Origin: Exilibacterium tricleocarpae | GTDB lineage: Bacteria; Pseudomonadota; Gammaproteobacteria; Pseudomonadales; Cellvibrionaceae | DNA length: 64,000 bases | Direction of reading: 5' to 3' | NCBI RefSeq assembly: GCF_007004655.1 | Contig: NZ_ML660111.1 | Location: forward strand, 1-64,000 | Part shown: positions 1 through 8,137 of the stretch, one piece after another | How the letters are laid out: every line of letters begins with the position of its first letter | Position numbering within the stretch: the first letter of the stretch is position 1 | Made by a program: the position numbers and the translations under genes | Notes under the pieces: model-generated | What the model was told of the DNA's origin: nothing | Databases searched by the model: none | What the model saw: the letters and a program-made list of their open reading frames with translations, nothing else

Positions 1-236
<236 letters not shown>

Positions 237-450
237 ATAACTGGAGCGACTGGTTGTGGTGACCGTCGTGACGGGTAGACAGTCGGCACGCGATAGCGAG
301 CAGACTGTGTCAGAGACACAGAGAAGACACTGTGCCGTAGTGAACGGCAGGAAAGCAACTTTACCGACCACCGCCCTTTTTGACGACGGCAATGCACTCC
401 CGCTTGAGACCGCAGGAGGGAGATAAGACTCAAGCCCAGTCAAACCGATT

Positions 451-569
451 TGCCTGACGACCATAGCGAGTTGGAACCACCTGATCCCATGCCGAACTCA
501 GTAGTGAAATGACTCAGCGCCGATGGTAGTGTGGGGTTTCCCCATGTGAGAGTAGGTCATCGTCAGGCT
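451..569 (+). rRNA. rrf: 5S ribosomal RNA
   Basis: This is a complete 5S rRNA of about 119 bases. It starts TGCCTGACGACC, contains the conserved CCATGCCGAACTCAG loop and the GCGCCGATGGTAGTGTGGGG segment, and ends GTCAGGCT, which pairs with the 5' end. It follows the 23S gene and is followed at once by a strong terminator, so it closes the rRNA operon. Confidence 0.97.
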
Positions 570-580
570 CTTAAACGCCA

Positions 581-611
581 AACCCCTGCAGGGAATCCTG
601 CAGGGGTTTTT
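581..611 (+). terminator. Rho-independent terminator of the rRNA operon
   Basis: A perfect 12-bp stem (581-592 with 597-608) with a GAAT loop overlaps a run of five T. It lies 11 bases after the 5S rRNA end, where the rRNA operon should stop. Confidence 0.9.
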
Positions 612-682
612 CGTGTGCACGACCGCCCAGACCGACGCTCACGGGAGCGTACCGGTGGTCCGACACATCGGTGCGCCGGTCG

Positions 683-739
683 GGTCGTCGTCAGGTTCTG
701 AATCCAAAGCCCCTGCAGGGTCACTTGCCGGGGCTTTTT
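683..739 (+). repeat. Degenerate second 5S tail with its own terminator
   Basis: Bases 683-699 match the last bases of the 5S gene (555-571) at 15 of 17 positions. As after the real 5S gene, a hairpin follows about nine bases later (708-713 with 730-735, plus inner pairs) and then five T. The sequence further upstream no longer resembles 5S. It looks like the remnant of a duplicated or recombined 5S copy that kept its terminator, and it may serve as a back-up terminator. Confidence 0.6.
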
Positions 740-878
740 CGTGGGGGGGGAGCGCCTTCGCTGCGTGCCCGGCTCTCCTGGCCACATAAGGATAACTCCA
801 GGCATGTTTGTCGATCCACCCGGGATACCTAGGCGTATATAAGAGAGCTATTTACACCACAAGTACAAGGGAGACGGT

Positions 879-2402
879 ATGGGCGCCCTACGTCTTATTC
901 TGGGAGATCAACTCAGCCACACGATCTCCTGTCTTTCCGACTGTGATAAACAGGCCGATACCATCCTGATATGTGAAGTCTGGGAAGAGGCCACTTATGT
1001 CAAACATCACAAGAAAAAGATCGCGTTTATTTTTTCCACAATGCGGCATTTCGCCCAAGAGCTAACCGAAGCCGGCTACCAGGTCGACTATATAAAACTC
1101 GACGACCCGGGCAATACCGGATCCTTTACCGGCGAAGTTGAAAGGGCGATCCATCGACACCGACCAGAGCAGGTTGTGGCCACCTTCCCGGGCGAATATC
1201 GCGTGTTGGAGGGTATGCATTCATGGCCCGAGCTTTTTCAAATTGACCTTGTGATTCGTGAAGACGAGCGGTTCTTATGCTCGCGGGAAGATTTTGAAAG
1301 CTGGGCAGCAGGGCGCAAACAACCGCGCATGGAGTACTTTTACCGGGAAATGCGCAAGCGATACAGTATCTTGATGGATGGCGATTCACCGGCAGGCGAC
1401 CGCTGGAATTTCGACGCCGAAAACCGTTTGTCTCCCAGCCGCAAACTCGCCGTGCCCACACCCTATCACTGTGAGCCCGATGCTGTTACCCGCGAGGTTA
1501 TGGCGTTGGTAGAGGACCGTTTTGCCGACCACTTTGGTGATTTATCGCCCTTTGGTTTTGCCGTTACCCGGACCCAGGCTTTCGAATCTTTTGCGCTGTT
1601 TGTAAAAGAACGCCTACCGTTTTTTGGCGATTACCAGGATGCAATGCTGCAAGCTGAGCCCTGGATGTATCACGCGCATTGCAGCTTTTACCTGAACTGC
1701 GGTTTGCTCGACCCGCTGGAGTGTGTGCGAATTGTAGAGCAGGCCTATCGTGATGGCCAAGCATCCTTAAATGCCGCTGAAGGATTTATCCGGCAGATTA
1801 TCGGCTGGCGCGAGTATGTGCGGGGAATCTATTGGCTGAAGATGCCGGACTACGCCGAAGAAAACTTTTTCGAAACGCGCCGATCGCTGCCGGCTTTTTT
1901 CTGGGACGGCGACACATCCATGAATTGTATGCGCCAGTGTATCGAGGAAACAAAACATAACGCTTATGCCCATCATATCCAGCGGTTGATGGTGATTGGG
2001 AATTTTTCATTGCTATGCGGCCTCGATCCCGATGCGGTCAACGAGTGGTATCTCATTGTCTATGCCGACGCCTATGAGTGGGTAGAGCTGCCAAATGTGT
2101 CGGGTATGATTTTGTATGCCGACGGTGGGTACCTTGCCAGCAAACCCTATGCCGCCAGTGGCGCTTACATTAATAAGATGTCCAACTACTGTCAAAGCTG
2201 CCACTATAACGTAAAGGAAAAAACCGGGCCCCAGGCTTGTCCATTCAACTATCTGTATTGGGACTTTCTGCATCGCAACAGAGAAAAACTTCACCGCAAC
2301 CCTCGACTTGCCATGATCTATAAAACCCTCGATCGAATGCAGGAGCAAAAGGTAAAAACCCTTCAGCGCGACGCCGATGTATTTCTACGAAGCCTCGGGT
2401 GA
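879..2402 (+). CDS. phrB: Iron-sulfur (6-4) photolyase / bacterial cryptochrome (FeS-BCP, PhrB type)
   Basis: A 507-residue protein of the deoxyribodipyrimidine photolyase-related family. The N-terminal Rossmann part begins RLILGDQLSH and the C-terminal FAD-binding helical part follows. The four [4Fe-4S] ligands of Agrobacterium PhrB are all present at the same numbers: Cys350, Cys438, Cys441 and Cys454. The His365-His366 pair used in (6-4) lesion repair is also present. PhrB-type enzymes use FAD and a lumazine antenna to repair (6-4) photoproducts with light; the same family includes regulatory CryB proteins, so a signalling role cannot be excluded. It is a single gene next to the rRNA operon, and no partner gene is visible. 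The ATG at 879 follows a GGGAGA ribosome site. Confidence 0.93.
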   Translation: MGALRLILGDQLSHTISCLSDCDKQADTILICEVWEEATYVKHHKKKIAFIFSTMRHFAQELTEAGYQVDYIKLDDPGNTGSFTGEVERAIHRHRPEQVVATFPGEYRVLEGMHSWPELFQIDLVIREDERFLCSREDFESWAAGRKQPRMEYFYREMRKRYSILMDGDSPAGDRWNFDAENRLSPSRKLAVPTPYHCEPDAVTREVMALVEDRFADHFGDLSPFGFAVTRTQAFESFALFVKERLPFFGDYQDAMLQAEPWMYHAHCSFYLNCGLLDPLECVRIVEQAYRDGQASLNAAEGFIRQIIGWREYVRGIYWLKMPDYAEENFFETRRSLPAFFWDGDTSMNCMRQCIEETKHNAYAHHIQRLMVIGNFSLLCGLDPDAVNEWYLIVYADAYEWVELPNVSGMILYADGGYLASKPYAASGAYINKMSNYCQSCHYNVKEKTGPQACPFNYLYWDFLHRNREKLHRNPRLAMIYKTLDRMQEQKVKTLQRDADVFLRSLG

Positions 2403-3206
2403 AAAGCGCTACCGGAAATTCGGGCCGCTGAACTGTATCAACTGGTTCAGTCACGACTCTTACCTATTAAGTCATATGGCGAGTAGCGACACCCACTTGA
2501 GCTTTGAATGGAAAAAGTGTCAATTGTCCCGATTTATGACCACTGCTCACGATTTCGAAACCTTTCTCTTTTTGATATTGCTATTAACACTTAGCCTGCT
2601 GTATATAATAATAATTTAATATTGTAATACAAGATGACTTATGTAAGAATCGGGCAAATAAAAATTAAGGTCCGGTTGGCTCCTTGTTATACCGGCGTGG
2701 CGATGTCATCTGTTGAATGCTCTCCAACTCAACGATGTGATGCTTATCCAATTTGAACGCTAACTTACAGTAGCAGTAGTTCTTCTCACGATGAATTTCA
2801 TTCTGTCGTGTTCTATACGAGCAGGGTGTCGGCAAAGCGAGACGGAAGATTTTGATGATTCGTTTCAAGCCGACAGGGGCAGTTATCGAGAACAGCCGAA
2901 CCCGAGTTCGGCGGGTTTTGGGTGAGCACAAGCATCTTAGACTTTCGGTTTTTGCTGCGGATACCCGATGGGGAGGTCTGTTTGCGGAGTCAATAAACTA
3001 CAAATATTTCTCACGCACTTCAGCTTTACGCCGGTGCAAAAGAGGGTGGCTAAGAGTGCTCGCTTTAGCTGCTCTTCAGGCGCAAGTTAAATGTTTTGCA
3101 CTGTCGATCGGCACCGGATTTAGCAAATAACTAGTAAGGAGGTGACGGTAAGTTATTGAATAGGGTGTTTTACCTTGATGAAAATAAACGAATAGAAAGG
3201 TAAGGA
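2403..3206. other. Long intergenic region without a convincing gene
   Basis: About 800 bases separate the photolyase from the first alginate lyase. The part around 2560-2650 is AT-rich and holds a TATAAT at 2604-2609, followed by the putative operator at 2622-2632. A short open frame of 92 codons (2852-3130, plus) and one of 88 codons (2665-2931, minus) overlap each other. Neither has a recognisable domain, so I do not call them genes. The region could hold a long 5' leader of the lyase gene or decayed sequence. Confidence 0.6.
2622..2632. promoter_or_regulatory. Putative GntR operator, perfect 11-mer (PL7 side)
   Basis: TTGTAATACAA is a near-perfect palindrome (arms TTGTA/TACAA). It is the reverse complement of the TTGTATTACAA found upstream of kdgK and kdgF. 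It lies 12 bases downstream of a TATAAT, a position suited to repression of a promoter reading toward the PL7 genes. Assignment to the regulator at 5338-6072 is inference from locus context. Confidence 0.5.
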
Positions 3207-4505
3207 ATGGCGATGAAAAATTACAGTAGAGATACAAGCCTCGGCTTCAAACCATTATTGATGTCGATTGCACTGGCTCTGAGCAGTCTGATACTCAGCG
3301 TTGCCGCGACCGCGCTAACGGTGACAGCCAGCTCAGACGACGGACACGGTCCCGAGAATACCATTGATGGTGACTTATCACCCGAGTCGAGATGGTCGGC
3401 TCAGGGCAACGGTCAGTGGATTCAGTATGACCTCGGTTCCACCAAAGTGCTCGACGACGTAGAGATAGCTTTCTACAAAGGCAACCAGAGAGTCAGTTAC
3501 TTCGATATTCAAGTCGCACAGACCAGCGGTAACTGGTCAACTGTGTTGTCCGGCGGGGCGAGCAGCGGCGCCACAACGGCATTGCAGCGGTTTGAAGTGG
3601 CTGATCAAAGTGTGCGCTATGTCCGTATCGTCGGCTACGGCAACAGTTCCAACAACTGGAACAGTCTCACAGAGGTCGTCCTAAATCTGATCGGAGGAAA
3701 TCCACCGCCACCGCCTCCACCACCCCCGCCGCCCCCGGGAGGTGGCCTTGATCCGAATCAACCTCCTTCCGGCAACTTTAACCTGAACAAATGGAAACTG
3801 ACTTTGCCGGTCTCAAAGAGTTACTACTTCGGCTCGGGCGGTTCTTCCGCTGCAGAAATATTGCCCGATGGTGAAGGGTCTTCTGACACCCCAATTAACG
3901 ACGGTTATACCGACCAGGCGTATTTCTATACCGGTAGTGACGGTGCTATGGTATTCCGAACGCCTTTGTCCGGTGGCGCAACCACCACCAATTCCTCTTA
4001 TGTGAGATCGGAACTGCGGGAGCTGTATAACTGGCAGGCCGGACAATCCACGTCCACGGCGAACTGGCAGAACGAAGGTACCCATATCCTCGAGGGAACC
4101 TGCCGTGTTGCCGAGTACTACTCGGGTGATCCGCAAACCATCGTCGGTCAGATTCACGCGAAGAACTCCAGTAAAGCGCTGGTGAAGTTGCAGTGGGACG
4201 GACCCAACAAAAGAGTGCGGGCCATTATCAATGAGGACCCCGACAGCGGCAATCCGTTTAGTCTCAATTTTGAGGAGGTGGGTACTAACCAGTTCAGCTA
4301 CAAATTGATGGTCGAAGATAACAAAGTCACCATCACCGTGGGAAATACCACACGCTCAGTCACTTTTGGCCAGGGCCGTATGAGTTCGAAGTGGGACAAC
4401 CATGTGTACTATTTCAAAGCGGGCAGCTACCCGCAGGCCGATAAGGACTCGGGCGGCGTATTTGAAGTGCATTTTTATGATTTAAAAGTGAGCCACTCAA
4501 ACTGA
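3207..4505 (+). CDS. Secreted alginate lyase, CBM32-like domain plus PL7 catalytic domain
   Basis: A 432-residue modular enzyme. It has a signal peptide (about residues 1-36, hydrophobic core then ATA), an F5/8 type C (CBM32-like) carbohydrate-binding domain (about 38-163), a run of 12 prolines (166-177) and a Gly-rich end as linker. A PL7 alginate lyase domain follows (about 190-432). The PL7 motifs are all present: RSELREL, QIH (in VGQIHAK) and YFKAGSYPQ. QIH is usually linked to activity on guluronate-containing blocks, so a poly-G or poly-MG preference is likely but not proven. The protein should be exported and cut alginate endolytically by beta-elimination. AAGGA at 3202-3206 fits the second ATG at 3213 better than the one at 3207, so the true protein may be two residues shorter. 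Confidence 0.93.
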   Translation: MAMKNYSRDTSLGFKPLLMSIALALSSLILSVAATALTVTASSDDGHGPENTIDGDLSPESRWSAQGNGQWIQYDLGSTKVLDDVEIAFYKGNQRVSYFDIQVAQTSGNWSTVLSGGASSGATTALQRFEVADQSVRYVRIVGYGNSSNNWNSLTEVVLNLIGGNPPPPPPPPPPPPGGGLDPNQPPSGNFNLNKWKLTLPVSKSYYFGSGGSSAAEILPDGEGSSDTPINDGYTDQAYFYTGSDGAMVFRTPLSGGATTTNSSYVRSELRELYNWQAGQSTSTANWQNEGTHILEGTCRVAEYYSGDPQTIVGQIHAKNSSKALVKLQWDGPNKRVRAIINEDPDSGNPFSLNFEEVGTNQFSYKLMVEDNKVTITVGNTTRSVTFGQGRMSSKWDNHVYYFKAGSYPQADKDSGGVFEVHFYDLKVSHSN

Positions 4506-4585
4506 TCGTCAATCGAAGACTCGCCTCAGGGATGAGGCTTTAAGTAATCAATGCAATAGACTTCACTCTTGCAGCGGGTTTCATC

Positions 4586-5332
4586 ATGAGCATTTTCAGA
4601 TATGAAGACAAGAATTCATTGAGCGCCTGCGTTTTTACGGCACTGCTGGCTATTACCAGCACCGTCGGTTTTGCCGACTCCGCTCCTTATCTTTACGGCA
4701 CCAAGTACCGGGCAGTACTGGATGATTCAAAGTTGCAGGCGCCTACCAGCGCCACGTTGATCAGACGGGGTGATTTTAACGATCCGGATGCCCATAACAG
4801 TTATTTTTATATTCCGGATAGCGGCAATAGGTATATGACTTTTACAGTATCCGGGGCCTCAAAGCGGTCAGAGTTGAGACAGATGGAAGAGTGGTATACG
4901 TCCGACCCATCCTGGAACAAATTGATTGGTACCTTGCTGGCTGTCGATCCGTTATCGAGCCAGGTGGACCAATTGACCTTTATGCAGATACATGACTCCG
5001 AGAGCTTAAACAAGCCGTTGGTGAGGCTGACATGGCGGCGCTCGCGCAGTGGCAAAAACGACCACAATTGGGCTGTTATCAGAGATTCAGCGGGGTCGAG
5101 CAGTGACTATACTTATGTTGATATGGGCCCGCGGTCAGACGCGCCGACAAAGTTTGAGATTAAGGTAAGAAACAACCTGTTGACGATTAAAGTGGACGGT
5201 ATCACTTTTGTCGATAAACGCGATGTTTCTTATTGGCAGCACTTGAGCAGCTACTTCAAGGCCGGGGTCTATTTGCAGGACAGCGGTACCGGCACGGTAC
5301 AATTCAAGTCATTGAAATACTATTACCAGTAG
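4586..5332 (+). CDS. Secreted PL7-family alginate lyase, single domain
   Basis: A 248-residue protein with a likely signal peptide (hydrophobic stretch VFTALLAITSTVGFA, cleavage about residue 30) followed directly by an alginate-lyase-2 jelly-roll domain. Conserved PL7 motifs are KRSELRQ, QIH (in FMQIHD) and SYFKAGVYLQ. It lacks the binding module of the upstream PL7 and differs from it strongly, so it is a different subfamily rather than a recent copy. It lies 80 bases after the first lyase on the same strand and may be co-transcribed with it. The two together look like complementary extracellular or periplasmic endolyases. The ribosome site before ATG 4586 is weak. Confidence 0.88.
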   Translation: MSIFRYEDKNSLSACVFTALLAITSTVGFADSAPYLYGTKYRAVLDDSKLQAPTSATLIRRGDFNDPDAHNSYFYIPDSGNRYMTFTVSGASKRSELRQMEEWYTSDPSWNKLIGTLLAVDPLSSQVDQLTFMQIHDSESLNKPLVRLTWRRSRSGKNDHNWAVIRDSAGSSSDYTYVDMGPRSDAPTKFEIKVRNNLLTIKVDGITFVDKRDVSYWQHLSSYFKAGVYLQDSGTGTVQFKSLKYYYQ

Positions 5333-5337
5333 CACGG

Positions 5338-6072
5338 TCAGGCGACGTGTACTTTACCGAGCCTGTGCTTATGACTTTTCATCAGTGACAGGCTCGCCTG
5401 GTAAGCGCGCTCCGGATCACCTGCCATAATGGCTTCGTAGATGGCGCGGTGTTCATTGAGACAAACGCCGCCGTCTTTTGAGGAAAACTGGAAAAACCAT
5501 TTGAAAACGGTCGCCAGTACATTGCCGAACGGTGTATAGAAACTGTTATCGGTTGCAATAAAGATCAAGCGGTGAAATTTTGTGTCGACATCCACCCAGG
5601 CATTTTGCTCGAAGTCCTCGGCGATGACACACATCTGCTGGAATATCTCGGTCAGTTCAATGCGCTGTTCCTTAGTTGCATTGGTGGCGGTCAGTGCCGA
5701 GGCGTGGGGCTCTATTGCCCGCCGCAGTTCCAGGAACTGTACGTAGATATCCTCGGTCGTTTCCGTACCCTCCATCCAACCGAGCAGTTGCGGATCGAGA
5801 AAGTTCCAGTTCGATTTGTTGCAGATACGGGTCCCGACCTTGGGTTTGGACTCCACCATACCTTTGGAACTCAACAGTTTTATGGCCTCGCGCAAAGCGG
5901 TCCTGCTGACGCCAAACTGCTCACATAACACCAGCTCCCCGGGGATGATGGACTCCTCCTGCAACTCACCGGAGAGGATTTTGATGGCGATTTCCCTGGC
6001 AACCTGAACATTTAGGCTACGGGTCGCGCCGCCAATGGTGTTAAATGTTGTGGACATGTGCAGTTCAGCCAT
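5338..6072 (-). CDS. GntR/FadR-family transcriptional regulator, probable alginate-locus repressor
   Basis: A 244-residue regulator with an N-terminal winged helix of the GntR type (recognition part CEQFGVSRTALREAIKLL) and a C-terminal all-helical FCD ligand-binding domain. That domain has the Asp and His residues expected for metal or ligand binding (DTKFHR, NEHRAIYEAI, SHKHR). FCD regulators of uronate pathways, such as the ExuR/UxuR and KdgR-like proteins, typically sense sugar acids; here the likely ligand is KDG, DEH or KDPG. It sits at the end of the minus-strand catabolic genes, 79 bases after the SDR. A variant of the putative operator touches the annotated start codon, which suggests autoregulation. 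The internal ATG at 6057 is a possible alternative start. Confidence 0.88.
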   Translation of the reverse strand: MAELHMSTTFNTIGGATRSLNVQVAREIAIKILSGELQEESIIPGELVLCEQFGVSRTALREAIKLLSSKGMVESKPKVGTRICNKSNWNFLDPQLLGWMEGTETTEDIYVQFLELRRAIEPHASALTATNATKEQRIELTEIFQQMCVIAEDFEQNAWVDVDTKFHRLIFIATDNSFYTPFGNVLATVFKWFFQFSSKDGGVCLNEHRAIYEAIMAGDPERAYQASLSLMKSHKHRLGKVHVA

Positions 6073-6083
6073 AAATCATACAA
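6073..6083. promoter_or_regulatory. Variant operator at the GntR regulator start
   Basis: Read on the minus strand this is TTGTATGATTT, 8 of 11 matches to TTGTATTACAA. It lies directly upstream of the regulator's annotated start codon. It is a weak site on its own; its position supports autoregulation. Confidence 0.3.
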
Positions 6084-6151
6084 TATACGCAATTATACCG
6101 GTGACGGGTAGATAAAGGGAGGCCCACCTCCCCACCGGGCAAAAATGGGAC

Positions 6152-6928
6152 TCAGGGGGACATCTGGCCACCATTCACGTCCAATATCTGCCCGGTGATA
6201 TAGCCGCTCAGGGCATGGCAGCCAAAAAACAAAAAGGCCGGCGCCACCTCCTCTATGCGGCCAAATCGCTTCATGGCGATGGTATCGGCAATCTTGGCCT
6301 TTAATGCGTCGTCTTTGGCGGCGTGGAAGGCGGTATCTATGGTGCCGGGCGCCACGATATTGAAGCGAATACCGTCGGCGGTGAACTCCTTGACCCAGTT
6401 GCGGTGGATATCGTGGAGCCAGGCCTTTGAGGCGGCATAAATCCCCGCACCCACACCGCCGCCCTCACGTGCCGCAATGGAGCCGGTACTGATCACCGAA
6501 GTCGTCTCGCCGCTTTCCCGGGCGGCGGCGCGCAGATGGGGGATCGCGTATTTGGTGGTCATCAATACTGACCTGGCGTTCAAATCCATGACCCGATCAT
6601 AAAATTCGTCATCAATATCTTCGAGGTTGGAGCGTCCGCCCAGACCGCCGGCGTTGTTGATCAGAATATCTATACCGCCGAAGGTAGCGACGAAGTCATC
6701 GACAAGCTTCTTGCATTCGCTACTTTTTGTCAGGTCTGCGGGGAAGAAGGCAATCTCTGCGCCCGTCGCTGCCAGCGCCACCAGGGTGTCATCTATCAGA
6801 GGGCCGCCACTGCGACCGTTAATGCCGACCCTGGCACCCTGTTCGGCAAATACCCTGGCCGCCGCCAGGCCTATACCGGTGGTTGAACCGGTGATCAAGA
6901 CGCGTTTTCCTTTCAAGCTGTCAAACAT
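6152..6928 (-). CDS. SDR-family oxidoreductase, probable DEH reductase
   Basis: A 258-residue short-chain dehydrogenase/reductase. It has the cofactor motif GSTTGIG near the N terminus, NNAGG, the active-site Ser in VISTGSIA, and YAASK carrying the catalytic Tyr and Lys. In alginate pathways an SDR reduces 4-deoxy-L-erythro-5-hexoseulose uronate (DEH) to 2-keto-3-deoxygluconate with NAD(P)H. The neighbours (KDG kinase, symporter, regulator) make that role likely. Sequence alone does not fix the substrate; a gluconate 5-dehydrogenase-like activity is the main alternative. It is minus strand, 139 bases downstream of kdgK. Confidence 0.85.
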   Translation of the reverse strand: MFDSLKGKRVLITGSTTGIGLAAARVFAEQGARVGINGRSGGPLIDDTLVALAATGAEIAFFPADLTKSSECKKLVDDFVATFGGIDILINNAGGLGGRSNLEDIDDEFYDRVMDLNARSVLMTTKYAIPHLRAAARESGETTSVISTGSIAAREGGGVGAGIYAASKAWLHDIHRNWVKEFTADGIRFNIVAPGTIDTAFHAAKDDALKAKIADTIAMKRFGRIEEVAPAFLFFGCHALSGYITGQILDVNGGQMSP

Positions 6929-6976
6929 ATTCGCTTTCCGCTGGGCTGTGAAGTTAGGAGTTAGTGCTTACTTAAT

Positions 6977-6987
6977 ATGTCATACAA
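6977..6987. promoter_or_regulatory. Variant operator upstream of the SDR gene
   Basis: On the minus strand this reads TTGTATGACAT, 9 of 11 matches to the TTGTATTACAA motif, about 50 bases upstream of the SDR start. It shares TTGTATGA with the site at 6073-6083. Confidence 0.4.
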
Positions 6988-7067
6988 TAATATATATAAA
7001 TGGTGATAGCAACGAGAACCTATGACAGGTTGGCCATGGCCAAGCGCCCGAAATTAGCCGGTCTTTG

Positions 7068-8039
7068 CTAGCAATAATTTGAACCTTCGGAAGGGGCGGT
7101 CATTTCCGGCATCGCTGCCAGTGGAATAATGGCGCCGCGGTGCTGGATAACAGCGGCCGCAATCTGGTGACCCAAAACCGCACTGGCCTGCGGATTATGC
7201 CCGCCCAGGCGCCCCGCCAGATAGCCGGCGCTGAAGGAATCCCCGGCGGCGTTGGTATCGATGATCAGGTCGCGGGCAATGGGACGCGGCGTGACGCTGT
7301 AGCGCTCGCCCCGCCTCTCGATCAGGCAGGGGCCCGCCCCCTGTTTTATCACTGTCTCCTCGATCCCGAGTGCTTGACAGCGTTCGAACGTTTCGGCGCT
7401 GGCGCTGTCTCCCCAAAGTTCACGCTCGTCGTCAAATGTCAGGCAGGCGATGCTGGTCGCCGCCAGAATATCCCGGTACCACTGTTGTGCGACAGACTTT
7501 TGCTGCCACAGTTTGGGGCGGTAGTTATTGTCGAAGACAACTTTGGCCCCGTTGTTCTTCGCTGCCTGCAGTAAAGCGAGTAGTTTTTTTCTGCCTTCGG
7601 GTGGTAAGATGGCCGCCGAAATGCCCGACAGGTAGAGATAATCGAATGTGGTTAATGCGGTGAGAGAGTCGGTACCGCTAAATAACCCGCGCGCCGCTGA
7701 TTGGTCTCGCCAGTAGTGGAAAGAGCGTTCTCCCGCGACATCCACGTCGACAAAATAAAGTCCGGGGAGTTTGTCCTTCACGCGGCGCACATAGTTGCAG
7801 CGGATGCCTTCCTGTTGCCACTGTTCCAGCATGGTCGTCGAAAAGCGATCTTGGCCCAGGGCGGTAACATAGTACACCTGATGGTGGTGCACTGACTTGA
7901 GGCGGGCCATATAAAGCGCTGAGTTGAGGGTGTCGCCGGCAAAGCTTCGGTGTAATTTGCCGTCGGGATGCTCTTGCAGTTCCACCATGCACTCGCCGAT
8001 AAAAGCGATACGCCCACCGTTGTCGGGTTGTCGGGTCAT
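7068..8039 (-). CDS. kdgK: 2-keto-3-deoxygluconate kinase, PfkB family
   Basis: A 323-residue ribokinase/PfkB-family sugar kinase. The N-terminal motif is FIGECMVEL and the C-terminal signature DTNAAGDSFSAGYL contains the catalytic Asp and anion hole. KDG kinase phosphorylates 2-keto-3-deoxygluconate to KDPG, the last step before KDPG aldolase in alginate catabolism. The length and N-terminal substrate region fit KdgK. It lies between the SDR and a symporter on the minus strand, and a perfect copy of the putative operator lies 45 bases upstream of its start. No aldolase gene is present in the window. Confidence 0.92.
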   Translation of the reverse strand: MTRQPDNGGRIAFIGECMVELQEHPDGKLHRSFAGDTLNSALYMARLKSVHHHQVYYVTALGQDRFSTTMLEQWQQEGIRCNYVRRVKDKLPGLYFVDVDVAGERSFHYWRDQSAARGLFSGTDSLTALTTFDYLYLSGISAAILPPEGRKKLLALLQAAKNNGAKVVFDNNYRPKLWQQKSVAQQWYRDILAATSIACLTFDDERELWGDSASAETFERCQALGIEETVIKQGAGPCLIERRGERYSVTPRPIARDLIIDTNAAGDSFSAGYLAGRLGGHNPQASAVLGHQIAAAVIQHRGAIIPLAAMPEMTAPSEGSNYC

Positions 8040-8083
8040 ATTGGTATATCGTTGCAGTCCAGCTGTTGTTCAATTTTGTAGTA

Positions 8084-8094
8084 TTGTATTACAA
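8084..8094. promoter_or_regulatory. Putative GntR operator, perfect 11-mer (kdgK)
   Basis: TTGTATTACAA, identical to the site before kdgF and to the complement of the site at 2622-2632. It lies 45 bases upstream of the kdgK start in the 98-base gap after the symporter gene, so kdgK probably has its own promoter here. Confidence 0.55.
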
Positions 8095-8137
8095 AGAGAT
8101 CGAGGTGTGAATCCGCATATCTCCGGGCGGGCCGGGG

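Noticed and set aside
2852..3130. A 92-codon plus-strand frame and an overlapping 88-codon minus-strand frame before the PL7 gene
   Set aside because: Neither shows a domain, a convincing ribosome site or protein-like composition; kept only as part of the gap description.
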